64,000 nt of DNA from Niebla homalea (taxonomy: Eukaryota; Ascomycota; Lecanoromycetes; Lecanorales; Ramalinaceae): the NCBI GenBank assembly GCA_019925105.1, contig JAHGAU010000003.1, forward strand, positions 496,001-560,000, read 5' to 3'. The notes below the pieces were generated by a model, which was not told where the DNA came from, made no database searches, and saw only the letters and a program-made list of their open reading frames with translations. Shown in pieces: positions 10,794 to 22,653 of the stretch (positions are counted from its first letter, which is position 1; every line of letters begins with the position of its first letter). The position numbers were made by a program, and so were the translations under genes.

Positions 10794-13650
10794 ATGGAAT
10801 TCGTGTCCCAGACTGCAGGCGCTGCTCATGCCCCTGGACCGGCAGGATTCGTGTCTGAGACTTACAGACGCTACAAGTCACACACAGAGGCTTTTCTTAC
10901 ATGGCTCGCTGATCAAGTCGGGAATAGGCAATTTGCATCCACTAACGATTATGTTGTTGCAGCTGAGCGACTCAGAGCGACAAAGCCATTAATGCGTGTG
11001 CCTCAAGATATATTGAAGCATTTGCAAGACGCCATAAGTCTAAGACAAGACTGTACGGCATACTATGAGGCACGAGGCTTACCAAATTTCACCGCACGAA
11101 ATGGCAGCAGCTCTCGGAGCATCGAAAGTCAAGGTCATAGGTATTTCACTAATGTCTTGGAGAGATTGAAGGACATTCTCTCGCCAACGTGTATCATGGA
11201 TCAGACCACCCTATCATGGGCCCAAGCGAGAAAAAGTGAGTATGTATCACACAGGCAAGAGCAGGATCAAAGACAACATTCTCCAGACGACAATTACTAT
11301 GCCTCTTTGATGATCCAGAATTCTACACCACCACCACATGAGTCCACGTTGCCTGGAAAAGATCCTCTGCCGACAGTCAAACCCCCTACGCAATCTAATC
11401 AGGACGAGAAGTTGTCTATGCGGGAAGATGACGCCCTTCTAGCTATGTACTGTCTGATTGACGATATCAACCATGTCAAGAATTGTGTCGTATCGGTCTG
11501 GGAAGATTACCGGGATCACAGGCTATCACTAGTGAATGCTGCAGCTACCAGTAACACCCTGCTTTGCTCTGCTGAGCACCTTGAGACGACTTTCTACAAT
11601 GAATATCGGGATATCATCCCAGAGGAACAGCTTCTGGAGCATGTTCTACTGAGTTCCCCAGAGCAGAAGAACGCCAGACTCGATGGAAGTAGGCTATCAG
11701 ACGATGACTTTTCACGCGTTATACTTGATCATTTGAACGGCTGGCGGCTATCCGACTACCTCGGTGTCTTGGTCAAAGACGTTTCTCGAAAGGACAATCC
11801 CGATACCACTGGGTTGAATCCTATGCAGGTGCGCAGAGCTAGACAGATCATGTTCTTGCGAGAGGTTCTCCTGGAATACCGAATGCTGTTCGCAGTATAC
11901 TGGCTGCCCTTCGCCGACGATCAAGTGGCTCAGGCGTTCCTTCAATTGACCAAGGGCGTGGAAGTCTCTCTTTGGATGGTTGTCTCGGTGCAAATGTTGA
12001 TTGAGATCAAGCAGCTACTTGGTACGGTACAGTCCTAAAGGTGGACCATGTATAAAACGCTAATGTTTATCAGGTCCTGACGTTTCTCGCGGGCTTTCAG
12101 AAATGCAGTTCTCCGCACGAAACATAGTAGCCACGTTGGATGAGTACAAGAGGTTCGAGGGCGGGCTTGACTTCGAAGGCGAGCTACCACGGAGGAGGAA
12201 AGCTACTGAAACGGTCCTAGATATGATCAATTGGCTCCGGCATGCAGTCCTTAAGAATGTGTTGGATGATAGCATCTCTCAAATCAAGGAGGTTTGTCTT
12301 CCCCATTCGTTGCTGGGTTTGATGGGCCCTCGACAAAGATATTTCCTTCTCGCAAATCATCCTATTCTATGTGGCAGATATGAATTCCTTATGAAGATGA
12401 AGTTTCAGAGTATCACCATGGGTACATCAACGTGGCAGCAGGTACTCACTTCAGCTGCACATCTCTACAATGCCTGCCGCATCGGAGGCAGCCTGCAAAC
12501 AAGCTGGGGTAGAATGGAGGATATGCTCCGACTTTGGGGCAATAAGTCGTTCTTCCTCGAGGAACCACCATCGAACCTTGGACAAGCGTATTGGCATCAT
12601 GTGGTGAAGGAAGGTCTACCCCTCGAGGCTCTTACGCCCACTTCGCACCACAAGCCGGGATCGAAAGTGGCATCGAAACTACCACGGTATCTCGACAGAT
12701 TCGGCTACACACGTTCGTTCGATCATCTTATCGCGTTCTCCTACGGAAAAGCAAGCGCTGACAGTAGACCTTCTGTTGAGCATTTCCGGCTTCTTCTGGT
12801 CAAGGAGGAGGCTGAAGGCCACAAAGGGAAATCGAAACCCCAAGGCGACCTCTCAGGCCCCCAAGCTTTTAGAAAACAGCTTCACGAATTGTTCGCGTCA
12901 AATGAAGAGAAGCTCGATTTCAACTTGATGTATATGTATAGGTTGTGTGCCAGGCTGTTGCGCAACCTAGCCTCAAGATCAGGGGATGCATTCAGGTGGG
13001 GACTGAATCATGATGGTGGATTCGATCTTCGGAGGTCTGCTTGGCAATTCCCGGTGTGGGTCTTGAAAGACATCAACACAGCACATTTGGAGACGCAGTT
13101 GAGTGGATTGGCTACGCTAGAAGACGCTGGGAAGTACATCAACGTCTTTGTTGGGGTTGTTGAGCGTCTGGAGGCCATTGGTTACTTGCCCAACTCTACG
13201 CATGCGCCTGCCACAGAAGAGACTCGTCATTTGCAACTGGATGACGAGGAGGGGATTATTGCTAACACCGAAGAAGATGAACCCATAGTCCGTGAAGACC
13301 CAAACAAAGAGGATGGTATCAGTCAAACGGAAAACGAGAACCCAACTTCTGGTGACTCAGTAGCTGCTAGTGAGTCTGTTGGGAGAATTAATAATGGATC
13401 GGAGGTAGCAGATCTTGTGCACGACGACGCGAATGGGTCACAGAATTCCCTTTTCACGACACATAAGGTAGTTCCGGACGAGCCAGGTTGGAAACGATAC
13501 CACTTCCCAAGCATCAGTATCAGCCCAACGGTGGCCAAACGCGCTGAGATCAAGGCAGAAATTAGCAGTATCTATCCAATCCAAGTAGATGAGTGGTTAG
13601 AATGGAAGGTGGATCGAATCTGGAAATATCGAGGCGCCGAGGAAGCCTAG
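10794..13650 (+). CDS. DUF6604-type large protein of unknown function
   Basis: Exons 10794-12021 and 12074-13650, phase-1 intron with branch-like GCTAAT; 934 aa. Start set at the first ATG (MEFVSQTAG). The N-terminus has TYRRYKSHTEAFLTWLADQV, which resembles the opening of the fungal DUF6604 family as I remember it. No catalytic motif, membrane segment or signal peptide is visible. The middle is helical and Leu/Trp-rich; residues about 780-890 are acidic and disordered (NTEEDEPIVREDPNKEDG), then a conserved-looking tail follows (YPIQVDEWLEWKVDRIWKYRG). Function unknown; relatives known to me are restricted to filamentous fungi. The gene model is solid, the family name moderately so. Confidence 0.75.
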
Positions 13651-13939
13651 GTTGTGGCGTGATATTCGGCGGTCGAGCGAATCCGGACAAAGGGTGAAAG
13701 ATCAAAAATTCAGTAAAGGTCTGCGATGGCTCTCACATGGGCGAGAGTGTGGGTGAGGATCATAGAGGACGCTTTGTGTCCAATCACGTTCAGCAGTTTA
13801 GGCCTTCCAGAGAGGTGATGTCGGCTAAACTTGCCCAGATAGAATAGCTTTCCAAATCGCATGCATGATGAATGACGTTCGTTCATATGCAACTTTCTTA
13901 AAATTATTCGTTTCCGATCTTCACATCTCAATACTCAGC

Positions 13940-14375
13940 ATGGCTTCTCTGACTGGCGGTCAGCCATCACAGATCGATGGAGAAATGCTCAAATCGCTCA
14001 GCGAAGCCGACAAACGCGAGCTGCAGCAGGTTTTGGGCAACGAAATGCAGAAGGCGAGACTGCAAGAATGTATAATTTTACTCCTATGCCTTATCCACAT
14101 CTCTCATACTCCATCGTGCTTCTTCCCCCTCCCCTTTGCTGTATACGTCCCTAACTTTGGCGTCACCCATGAGACCAATTCGCTGACCTCTGACGAAACC
14201 GCCAGCAATCCACAATCTCACAGACGTCTGCTGGAAAAAATGCGTGCCTGGCGCGATCAAGGGCAATACGCTGGAGAAGAGCGAGGCTACGTGTGCGGCA
14301 AATTGCGTGGATCGGTTCATGGATGCGAATGAGGCGGTGTTGAGTCATTTGCAGAGAATGCAGCGCGGTGGTTGA
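13940..14375 (+). CDS. TIM8: Mitochondrial intermembrane-space chaperone Tim8
   Basis: Exons 13940-14069 and 14206-14375, phase-1 intron with CTGAC branch; 99 aa. Twin CX3C motifs are present: C-W-K-K-C in NLTDVCWKKCVPGAI and C-A-A-N-C in KSEATCAANCVDRFMDAN, as in small Tim proteins. Tim8 works with Tim13 in the intermembrane space, guiding hydrophobic precursors such as Tim23. Preceding residues QIDGEMLKSLSEADKRELQQ match the Tim8 N-terminal helix. An in-frame ATG upstream (13865) would add a non-conserved extension; I prefer 13940. Convergent with the uL23 gene, 373 bases apart. Confidence 0.93.
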
Positions 14376-14748
14376 GAGGTTGAGGACGAGAGGGATTGGG
14401 GAAGGGGATGAGCATAGAAATGGGATGTAGAAGGGCGAGTGAGAAGAGTGCACTGCGTGGGCGAGTCGATCCCCGGGGGGCAAATATGGTTGGGTTGATG
14501 TGCGCGCAGGAAGTGTTGAGGCGCCATTGCCCATCAGTGTATGGACCGGGAAAGAAAGACGGCCAACCGGACGGTCCCATTTCACTCTTCCCCCAAGGAC
14601 GAAAAAGAAAAGCAGCAATACTGCAACATTGAGGCCAAATGTCAAGATCCCGAATCGAAAGTTCCTCTCAAGGATCCCAAGATGGAACAGTAGCTGCAAA
14701 AGTCATTGAATCAAGCTAGATCACTGGCCAACATCCCAGACCCGACAT

Positions 14749-15572
14749 CTAAACAATGTTGAGCTTCGTCGCCGCAATGTCCAACGCATCCACGTCTTGC
14801 GTCAACCTCGCGTATGCCTTTTTCGTCCCATCCGGTCTGCAATGTCCCTCCAAGTCAGCTTTTCCTTCATTCAACCTTTCTGCACCAGAGTCTCCAACAT
14901 CTCCATCAATGGCTCGGTGGTGAGAATATTGACTAACCTGACGAGCGTGTTGATCTTCACGCAGTCAACATCATACAGCGTCTTCAGCGCCCCCTTGATT
15001 TGCCGCTTGTTGGCCTTCACATCGCATATGAAGACCAGCGTGTTGTTCTCCTCGATCTTTTTCATCGCACTCTCGGTGTTCAGCGGGTTGATGAGGACTT
15101 TGTGGTGATCGAGGCGGGTCTCATGGGGCACGGATTTGCGGGGGTATTTGGGCGAGCGGGACAGTTGGAGGGTCTTGGGCCGGTGGAAGGTGGTGGTGAG
15201 GCGGACCTTGCGGTTCTTCTTTTGATGGTTCTGTGGTGGTAGAATTCAGAACAAGTCGTTCAGACGACATGGACGACAAAGCGGATGATACAGAAGGGGT
15301 AGCAGTCTGTAGTGTGGAGAACGTACGCCTCTTAGTGCAGCTTTCGATGCCTGGCTGGCTTTCGAGTTCTTGCCAGCCGGAGCTATGCGACGAATGTGTT
15401 AGTTGGTCATCTTCTGGCTTGTAGAATTGGAGGAAGCTCCGTCAATCGCTGCTGCTAGACGCTGAATTGCTTTGGCAGCATTTCTGATCGAAGCGCAGAT
15501 GCATGATTCTTCCTGTTTACATCATGAAAGCAACAATAGCTTACCCTTCTTGTTTGCTGCCTTGGGTGCCAT
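14749..15572 (-). CDS. RPL25: 60S ribosomal protein uL23 (L25/L23a)
   Basis: Four exons on the complement: 15545-15572, 15327-15382, 14938-15230, 14749-14836; 154 aa, normal size. Sequence runs [10 protein letters not shown], a basic Ala/Lys N-terminal tail, then [20 protein letters not shown], the core [19 protein letters not shown] and the C-terminal block [15 protein letters not shown] ending LNIV. uL23 sits at the polypeptide exit tunnel and binds 25S rRNA and SRP/NAC. Splice phases 1, 0 and 2 all agree. The start lies 215 bases from the divergent BMT2 start, with AACCCTAA between them. Confidence 0.95.
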
Positions 15573-15787
15573 CACGGGGATCTGGATTGGTGTATATCTA
15601 TCGTTGTCGCTGATGATGAAATATCCTCTCAATTTGTGGGTGAGACTAGCGCGTAAAGCTCTTCCGAGGTTTAGGCGATAATGTATTTCTACATATTCCA
15701 ATCCGCTTGTGCATTGAAGGCCGAACCCTAATGGCGTGATCGTGTATTACCAGCTATGGCTGGCTCTATGACTACAGCATTCTGAGT
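15573..15787. promoter_or_regulatory. Bidirectional promoter RPL25/BMT2 with AACCCTAA motif
   Basis: 215 bases between divergent starts of two ribosome genes. AACCCTAA at 15724-15731 resembles the telomere-repeat-like (TTAGGGTT) element bound by Tbf1-type factors at ribosomal protein promoters in several ascomycetes. Presence of the motif is seen; its role is inferred. Confidence 0.45.
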
Positions 15788-16654
15788 ATGGGTCGAAGGA
15801 AGAGAAGTCGGCCACACCTCCTTTCGTCTACGCGCCCTGCTATACGAAAGCCAACTGCGGCTTTGTCCTCCCGCAAGACTCGATCTATCGTCCGGACGCA
15901 TCACACACTGCAAAAGAAATTGGATGCTGCTGTTGCGAAGAACGATCATGATGCGGTCACAGAATTACAAGGTAAAATAGCCGCTGCCGGTGGGCTTGAA
16001 CAATACCAAAAAGCGAGTGAGCAGGGCCAATCTGCAGACAGGGGCGGAGATTCGAGCAAAGTCTTGGTGGATTGGATCACGGATATTGGCAGTGCAAGGA
16101 TTTCACCGATGAGGATGCTCGAAGTTGGAGCGTTGCGGGTAGACAATGCCTGTGCAAGAAGTGGTTACTTCGACATCGAGAGGATTGATCTCCGCTCACA
16201 GCATCGGCTGATTAAGGAGCAAGACTTCATGAGACGACGCATTCCCGAGACACGCAACTTGCCCACAGAAGGCTTTGATGTTATCAGTCTCAGCTTGGTC
16301 GTCAACTTTGTGGGCAATGCGCAAGAGAGAGGGCACATGTTGCGGAGGGTCAGCCACTTTCTGAGGCGAGGATCCCGTGAAGCAGAATCTGCCGCAAAGC
16401 CATTGCCGGCTGTCTTCTTGGTTCTACCAGCTCCATGTGTGATGAACTCGAGATATTTGGACGAAGAGCGCCTGGAAGCGATCATGACGAGCTTGGGTTA
16501 CCGTATGGTCAGACGAAAGATGACTTCGAAGCTAGTATACTACTTGTGGTCATTTGAGGCAATCAATACTACCGTGCAAGGAGACTTCAAGAAGAAGGAA
16601 GTCAAATCAGGATTGACCAGGAACAACTTTGCCATCGTGCTGCAGCCGGACTGA
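15788..16654 (+). CDS. BMT2: 25S rRNA adenine-N1 methyltransferase Bmt2
   Basis: Single exon, 288 aa, normal family length. The basic N-terminus (MGRRKRSRPHLLSS) looks nucleolar. The core has a Rossmann-like methyltransferase: MRMLEVGALRVDNACARSGYF (motif I region, SAM binding), FDIERIDLRSQHRLIKEQDFM, then GFDVISLSLVVNFVGNAQERG (motif IV region, with the family VVNFV segment). Bmt2 makes the m1A2142 mark in yeast 25S rRNA. Shares its upstream region with the uL23 gene, whose product also joins the large subunit. Confidence 0.93.
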   Translation: MGRRKRSRPHLLSSTRPAIRKPTAALSSRKTRSIVRTHHTLQKKLDAAVAKNDHDAVTELQGKIAAAGGLEQYQKASEQGQSADRGGDSSKVLVDWITDIGSARISPMRMLEVGALRVDNACARSGYFDIERIDLRSQHRLIKEQDFMRRRIPETRNLPTEGFDVISLSLVVNFVGNAQERGHMLRRVSHFLRRGSREAESAAKPLPAVFLVLPAPCVMNSRYLDEERLEAIMTSLGYRMVRRKMTSKLVYYLWSFEAINTTVQGDFKKKEVKSGLTRNNFAIVLQPD

Positions 16655-17388
16655 ACAACTACTCTGGTGCTACAAGCGATATAATAATAATATCGTAGGG
16701 CACCGACGTTGCAACATCTGCCCGCGTGCCAGGAACGGCTCTCTCGCTCTACCAGGAAATGGCATTATAACCATCTTGCAACATCGATTCATCGCCCCTG
16801 TGAGCAACTGGTATTCGTGACCGTAGGACATAACGATTCGCCCGGGAATGACCTTTATCAGTCACCCGCTTTTGCTGATTGTAGCGTCGTGGGGCTCCGC
16901 TGATTTGCGATCCTGGCGGCGTGGAGGCGTTGCTGGCCTGCTTTAGGGGGTAATGTCCAGGCACACTCAGCACATTTACGCCCTCGGCCAGGGACGGCGG
17001 CTAAGATCCATGCCTAGTTCTGCTCAGGACCCCGCTGATCTCGCCCTAAGAGGATCCTTCTGGAACTTTACATGATTGGATTTTCTCGGATGCCATTTGC
17101 ACCCACCTGCCAAATTGGTACAGCTGGTGATCTCATCCGACATACGGATTCCAAGGTGAGATTCTGTAGCTCCTCGCTTGTGCTCTGCAGCTACCTGCAA
17201 GCCATGTCAGATCAAAGTAAACACAATGCCGGCCACGGCCGACGAGCTTTTCCCAATCTTTTAAATATGCCCTCAATCCCACGCATGTCTCGGTTTGTGC
17301 TCTTGCTCATCGACTCAAAGGTCACTGCTACCCCAGTTGAAATATTCGACACTTTTTCAATTGACACGTAGCTGCCTCAATCGTCGTC
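16655..17388. other. Intergenic, no gene recognised
   Basis: Between BMT2 and the nucleoside permease, both on +. Contains BMT2 3' UTR and the permease promoter. Short open frames on both strands lack recognisable protein character. Confidence 0.5.
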
Positions 17389-18712
17389 ATGTATCTTGCA
17401 AGTTCCATCTCACAGCTCCTCGGGGCTGCAATTTTTTGCGCTACAGCATCTGCGAGCCCTTTTGGTTCAATCGAGCGGCGATGGGATAATTCCTCTAAAA
17501 TTACTCCAAAGGTCATGCTCATTGACATGGTATGAATGTTGCCTTTGGCCCTTGACATTGGAGCCTGACCCTTTCTTAGTTTGCGCCAGAAGCAGAGGTC
17601 TGGTACGGGATCCCAGAGTTCGACTTGCTTGAGCAAAACATAACCCTCCCTGGCGCCTCCCCTCTATTCCCGAATGTCATGTGCACTTCGAACCACGATG
17701 TCTGCCAGATTGTGACGGGCGAAAGCGGTTGGTCAATGTCGGCTCCGAGTCGCTCATCTCAAACTTACAATGTCCAGAGATTAACGCGGCCTCGACAATC
17801 ACCGCTCTGACCTTCTCGCCTCTTTTTGACCTCACCAAAACCTACTTCATGATTGCTGGCATTGCCGGTGTCAGCCCAAAGGTTGCCACTTTGGGGTCGG
17901 TGACATTTGCAAAATACGCCGTCCAGGTCGCTCTGCAGTACGAGTTCGACGCCCGAGAGATTCCAGCCAACTTCACCACCGGCTATGTGCCATTGGGAGC
18001 CGTCAACCCAACAGAGTACCCCCAGGATATCTACGGTACCGAGGTCTTTGAAGTCAACGACAACCTCCGCCAACTCGCCATCGGTTTCGCCCAGACAGCC
18101 AAGCTCAACGACTCCGCGGACGCAATGGCCTATCGCGCCAATTACGCAAGCAATGGAGCATATGAAGCCGGGACCAAAGGCCCCAGCGTGATCGGCTGCG
18201 ATGTGGCAACGGCCGACGTCTACTTCAGCGGCACTCTCCTCAGCGAGGCCTTTGAGAACACCACAAAGCTCTTCACCAACGGCAGCGCCGAGTATTGCAC
18301 CACCGCGCAGGAAGACAACGCCACCCTCGAAGCCTTGCTCCGCGGTGCTATCTCCAACCTGACCGACTTCAGTCGCATCATCGTCTTGCGGACCGCCTCG
18401 GACTTTGACCGGCCGTATGCCGGGGAGGCTGACACGGAGAATCTGTTCTATGCCGACCAAGGCGGCTTTGAGCCGGCGATTGCGAATATCTATCTGGCTG
18501 GGGTCAAGGTCGTGGAAGGCATTCTGGGCGCGTGGGATTCCACCTTTGCGCAAGGGGTGCCGGCGAGTAATTACATCGGAGACATTTTTGGGTCGTTGGG
18601 AGGGAAGCCTGACTTTGGAGCTTCCGGCTCGATGTTTGGTGGGAATCCTGTCAAGAGGAAGAGGGGTCTGAAGGGGAGGAGCAAGTACAGGAGCATGCCG
18701 TTGGAAGCTTAG
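17389..18712 (+). CDS. Purine nucleoside permease (NUP family), secreted/surface-type
   Basis: Exons 17389-17529, 17580-17727 and 17778-18712; 407 aa. Begins with a hydrophobic leader (SSISQLLGAAIFCATASA), a likely signal peptide. Family blocks: KVMLIDMFAPEAEVWYGIPE, NITLPGASPLFPNVMCT, a GES-EINAA join across intron 2, TYFMIAGIAGVSPKVATLGS, and the late AIANIYLAGVKVVEGIL. Homologues in Candida (NUP) transport nucleosides; the fold relates to nucleoside phosphorylases and many fungal members look secreted. The C-terminus is unusually basic (KRKRGLKGRSKYR). Several N-x-S/T sites fit passage through the secretory route. Whether it transports or binds nucleosides is not shown by sequence. Confidence 0.88.
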
Positions 18713-19608
18713 GTTTGGTCCACCTCAAATAGGTAGAGGATCACACAGAACCTTTTGACTAGGGGACGCCCCACACGGCATGTACGATCACCAATTACGT
18801 AGATACTTCAAAAAGCTCAATAACATTCGGAAAGAGATTTCCCTTCACCCGGCCTCTTCATTATCCGCGATATCTAGCTTGTATTACATGTTATCTCTGC
18901 GCTATTACGATCTCAGCACTTCAGGACCTCTTTGTTTTCAACGTGCTGGCAACGGGGGAATGCCCGTGTAAGAGCGCCATCGACAGGGCATTTCTCCATT
19001 TCTTACCCCATCCTCATTTCACCCTTTTCTACATCCTTATCGCGTCGACATTCCGCCACCTTGCCCCTTCCGTATGCTTGCTCACGCTGCTCCATTCTTC
19101 CTGTGCGTAATGTATACCTCTCGGTTGGTTCGAGGACTGCGCTCACCTGACCTGTTTGGCCGAAAAGAGATGTTTTTGAAATGGAACGCGGGCCCGTCGG
19201 GATGGCACTCATCTCACAGTCGTCTTGCGACGGGATTCAGAGCCCAAGGGGAGAAGATGGCAGCTGGCAGGATCACTGGCGCTTGCTTTTGCATCGGGTA
19301 AGGCATGATGACGCGTAAGCTGCGTCAATCTGTCCACTTCCAGAGTATAGAATACAAACATGTGAGTGAAAGGTAGGTGAAGATGGCTGCGTGCGTTGCA
19401 TGTTTGTCGAGTATATTGAGGGATCAGAAAGGCTGTCGCAAGAGGATATCGGGTGCTCTGTCCGTCCCCGACCGGTGATATGGGCAGGTGCTGAGTGATG
19501 GAAAGACGACTTAGGTTCTATTCGTTAGTAGCGAGATGAAGGAAATGGAATCTTGATGGGATGGTATAAGTCGAATGATAACACAGCATACACTTCGAGT
19601 ATATCCTT
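18713..19608. other. Convergent intergenic region, no gene recognised
   Basis: About 900 bases between the ends of the nucleoside permease (+) and the transporter (-). Open frames up to about 75 codons on both strands have no similarity I recognise; no RNA gene seen. Confidence 0.5.
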
Positions 19609-21721
19609 TCATACGTCTCCATCGAGGCGATGCCTCATATGCTTAGGCAGGAAAACCCATACCGTACCAATGACCGCTAAGACTGAGCACACAATGATTA
19701 GGAGCCAGTCAAGACTCCGCTCTACCAGCTTGATCTCCTGAGAAAACAGCTTCAGATAGAAAGCCACCGGTAAGACCACACAGATGCTGAAAGCCATCGC
19801 TGAACCGAGCAATGCCATGACCGTGTCGAAAGAAGGGACCAAGATGCCGATCAAGACTATGATTCCAATGACAAGAATGCGAATGAGCCCGTGCGTGATG
19901 TTGCGCGCGAGATTGGACTGGCTGAGAAGGCGAAAGCGTGGCTGATCATGTCCATTGAGGCCCATGGACTCTTCGAAAATAATAAAGATCGGTCGTGCAC
20001 TTCAAATGTGCTTGGGTTAGTCTTCAAGTCAAAGATTGTGGTAGCATGAACCCACTTTAGAGGAATTTTGGTAATTGGAATGATTGCAATGAACACGGTG
20101 ATACACACAGAAGCAGCACGGGGATATCCTGCTGTCAGGAGTATATTAGATGTTACTTCGTCCCGTATCTGTTGTCCGAACATCAAGTAGCCGGCAACAG
20201 CAATGGAAAGGTCTAGCGAATAAGTGAAAATGTACGTATAATTCGTAGCTCGTGAATATTTCCGTGGGTGGCGCATATCTCGATAAATGTTGGGGAAGAC
20301 GGAATGCCCTCCCCAAGGCGACATCAAGAGACCGAAGCTCAAAGGCAGATCAGACCATCTCCTTGGGAACAGAGACGCGGCAGAAGGATGGCGAAGAGAT
20401 CCAGGGGAATGAGGCTTAATGAAACCATCCACGAAGATCAACGTGACAATCCCCAGGCAACTGATTATGCCGAGCACGCTGGTGAAACTCAGATATCGAA
20501 GTGGAACGAAACCCAGCGGTATCAAGATGACGCCGCAAAAGATCTTCCAATTGATGACGCCCCAGCCCGGGATAAGAGCATCGAGGCTGTCTGCAAAAAG
20601 TACCACCAGTGCCACACAAGCTCCCAGAAGTTCGATGGTGAAGAGGACGCCAACGGCGATTCGAATCCTGGCACCAAAAGCCTTCCATGCGATATCGGAA
20701 AAGGAGATGAGAGTGGGATCCAGCGCCATACACTTGGCCAGAAGTCCGGCTGTATATCTGGTGGCCAAAGCAGCGCAGAACAAGAAGACCATACCAATGA
20801 GCCAGCCCGATTGCTTGAGACCAAGTGGCAGACTCAGCAAGCCCACGCCAATCAAAACATTTATCGAATTGAATACCGTTTGTGGTAGTGTAGATCGGCC
20901 AATGAGGATTGGTAGCTTCTTTCCATCCTCTTGTTCGACGACATTGTAAAGCAGAGGCTCCTGCTCAAGGTCCGCAGGCTCCCTGCCCTGGAAAGGCTGC
21001 TCCCGCCGCAGGGAGGAAAGGCTAGGCCTGGTGGAGGGTGAGCTATAGACACTTCCATAGCTTGATGTGACGAAAGAGTTGGACAAATGAGGAGCCCGCT
21101 CCAACGCGCTGTTTCCACGGTTAGGCGATGAATGGGCGAATTTGTGGGCGTGTGCAATGCCGACCTGCGGCTTCTGAGAAGACGTCTCGTCATCTATTGC
21201 AACATCAGGAGAAATTTCTGCGCTCTCCAATTGTTGGCGCAGTAAGGACCTCGACTCCACTGGTGTTATCGTATCTCCGGATCTCCTCGACCCGATAGGC
21301 TCCTCGCCAGAATCAGATATGATCAGTGAGGGTCCTCGTGGTGTTTCAGCAAAGCCGGCAGCGCGGGACCAGGAGCGAGCGAAGTTCTCGAAGCTGTTAG
21401 GACCCCCAGCCTGGGCTAGGGAGTTAATGCGCATGGAGAGTGATGACCTAGGCAGAAGAAGGCCAATCATCAGCAAGATCAAAGGAGGCAGCAACCAGTC
21501 TGCGATGAAAGGCTTTACCTCCGGCGCCTCAAAGTCTCTCCGGAATTGCCACCATCATCCGTGTTTCGGGGAACTCTTAAATGATCAGACGCGCCTGAAG
21601 GAGTTGCGGCATCATCAAATTGGACATGACTTTCGAATGAGCCTGTTGATCCTTGCCCGGGTGATCGTCCATATTCATAGTCCTCCCAGCTGAAGGGTTT
21701 CTTGGGCCTTGGGCTCGTCAT
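19609..21721 (-). CDS. Vacuolar amino-acid transporter, AVT1-like (AAAP family)
   Basis: Three exons on the complement: 21519-21721, 20056-21447, 19609-19999; 661 aa. Start at ATG 21721 (MTSPRPKKPFSWEDYEYG). A cytosolic Ser/Pro-rich N-terminus of about 250 residues precedes the membrane domain, which opens with the family signature STLPQTVFNSINVLIGVGLL. About 11 membrane segments follow, including FLFCAALATRYTAGLLAKC, GVINWKIFCGVILIPLGFVP and FSICVVLPVAFYLKLF. Exon 3 resumes exactly at LNARPI. Yeast Avt1 loads neutral amino acids into the vacuole using the proton gradient. AVT1 fits better than AVT3/4 because of the N-terminal extension; substrate is inferred. Confidence 0.9.
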
Positions 21722-22653
21722 CCCAGTCCCTGTCAAGTGTGCTCAATCATGTCCACTCAATTGCACAAGGGACGGTGCACAACTGCGAGCCGAAAGACGC
21801 CAGGATCAAAAGCACACGAGTCAAGTATTTAGGGACTAGGGACACAGGGAAAGATCTTCAGCCGGCAGTACGCCCTCTTAGCTGATCGATGATGAAGACA
21901 TTTGATTTCAAAAGGTATTGGATGAAAGGAAAAGACAGTAGTATTTACTCGTTGTCAACCAAGTCTCGAGTGTCAGTCGAGAGAACGAATTCTTGAACTC
22001 GGAATTCTCAATTGCAACGGTAAAACAACAAACCAAACCCAAGAGAGGAAGAAGTCGGGATGAGGAAGAGGAAAAGTAAAATCATGGCAATTGACAAGCG
22101 TCTCGATGTCGCCGTGCAGGATGTCATCTGGTTCCATCCACTGCTTTCGCACGCGACTAGAGACCCCTCCCCCATCTTTTCAAGATAAGGAACCTTGAGG
22201 ACAAGCCAATCATCTTGCGGAATATCGGAGAAGCAACTGAAAAGGTCCTGGCCGCTCTTCCTGGGGTAGCACCTGCTGAAGTAATGCGCACGTGGAAAGA
22301 CGCGTCAAGATCGTGTATTTTGTCAATCTGGTAGAATATTGATGTACAAGCTATCAACCTCACCGGGACCCGACAGTAGGTACGTTTCATTTCCATCGAA
22401 CCAACAAAAATCCTCCGTTGTAAAAACAAGAAAGTATTTCCTTACTAAAGCGGAGGCGGAGGCGGAGCCGCGGAGGATGGGGATTTGGGGAATGGAATTT
22501 CATTCCGCGATTTGGCGGGCAAGCCACACCCCCAAATCTCGACCCCACGAGAGCACGCAAGTCGGTTGTTAGTCATCCGTGTTTTTTGCATACAAATATG
22601 ACGCTGAAGGTCGCACTTGTTGTCTCATTGTCCTCCTTCCTCACAGCTCGAGA
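21722..22653. promoter_or_regulatory. Divergent upstream region of the AVT1-like and SER3 genes
   Basis: About 930 bases between divergent starts. A purine repeat of GGAGGC units lies near 22450-22475 and long pyrimidine stretches precede the SER3 ATG. No gene recognised. Confidence 0.4.

Noticed and set aside
17765..18553. 262-codon minus-strand frame
   Set aside because: Antisense shadow of the nucleoside permease gene.
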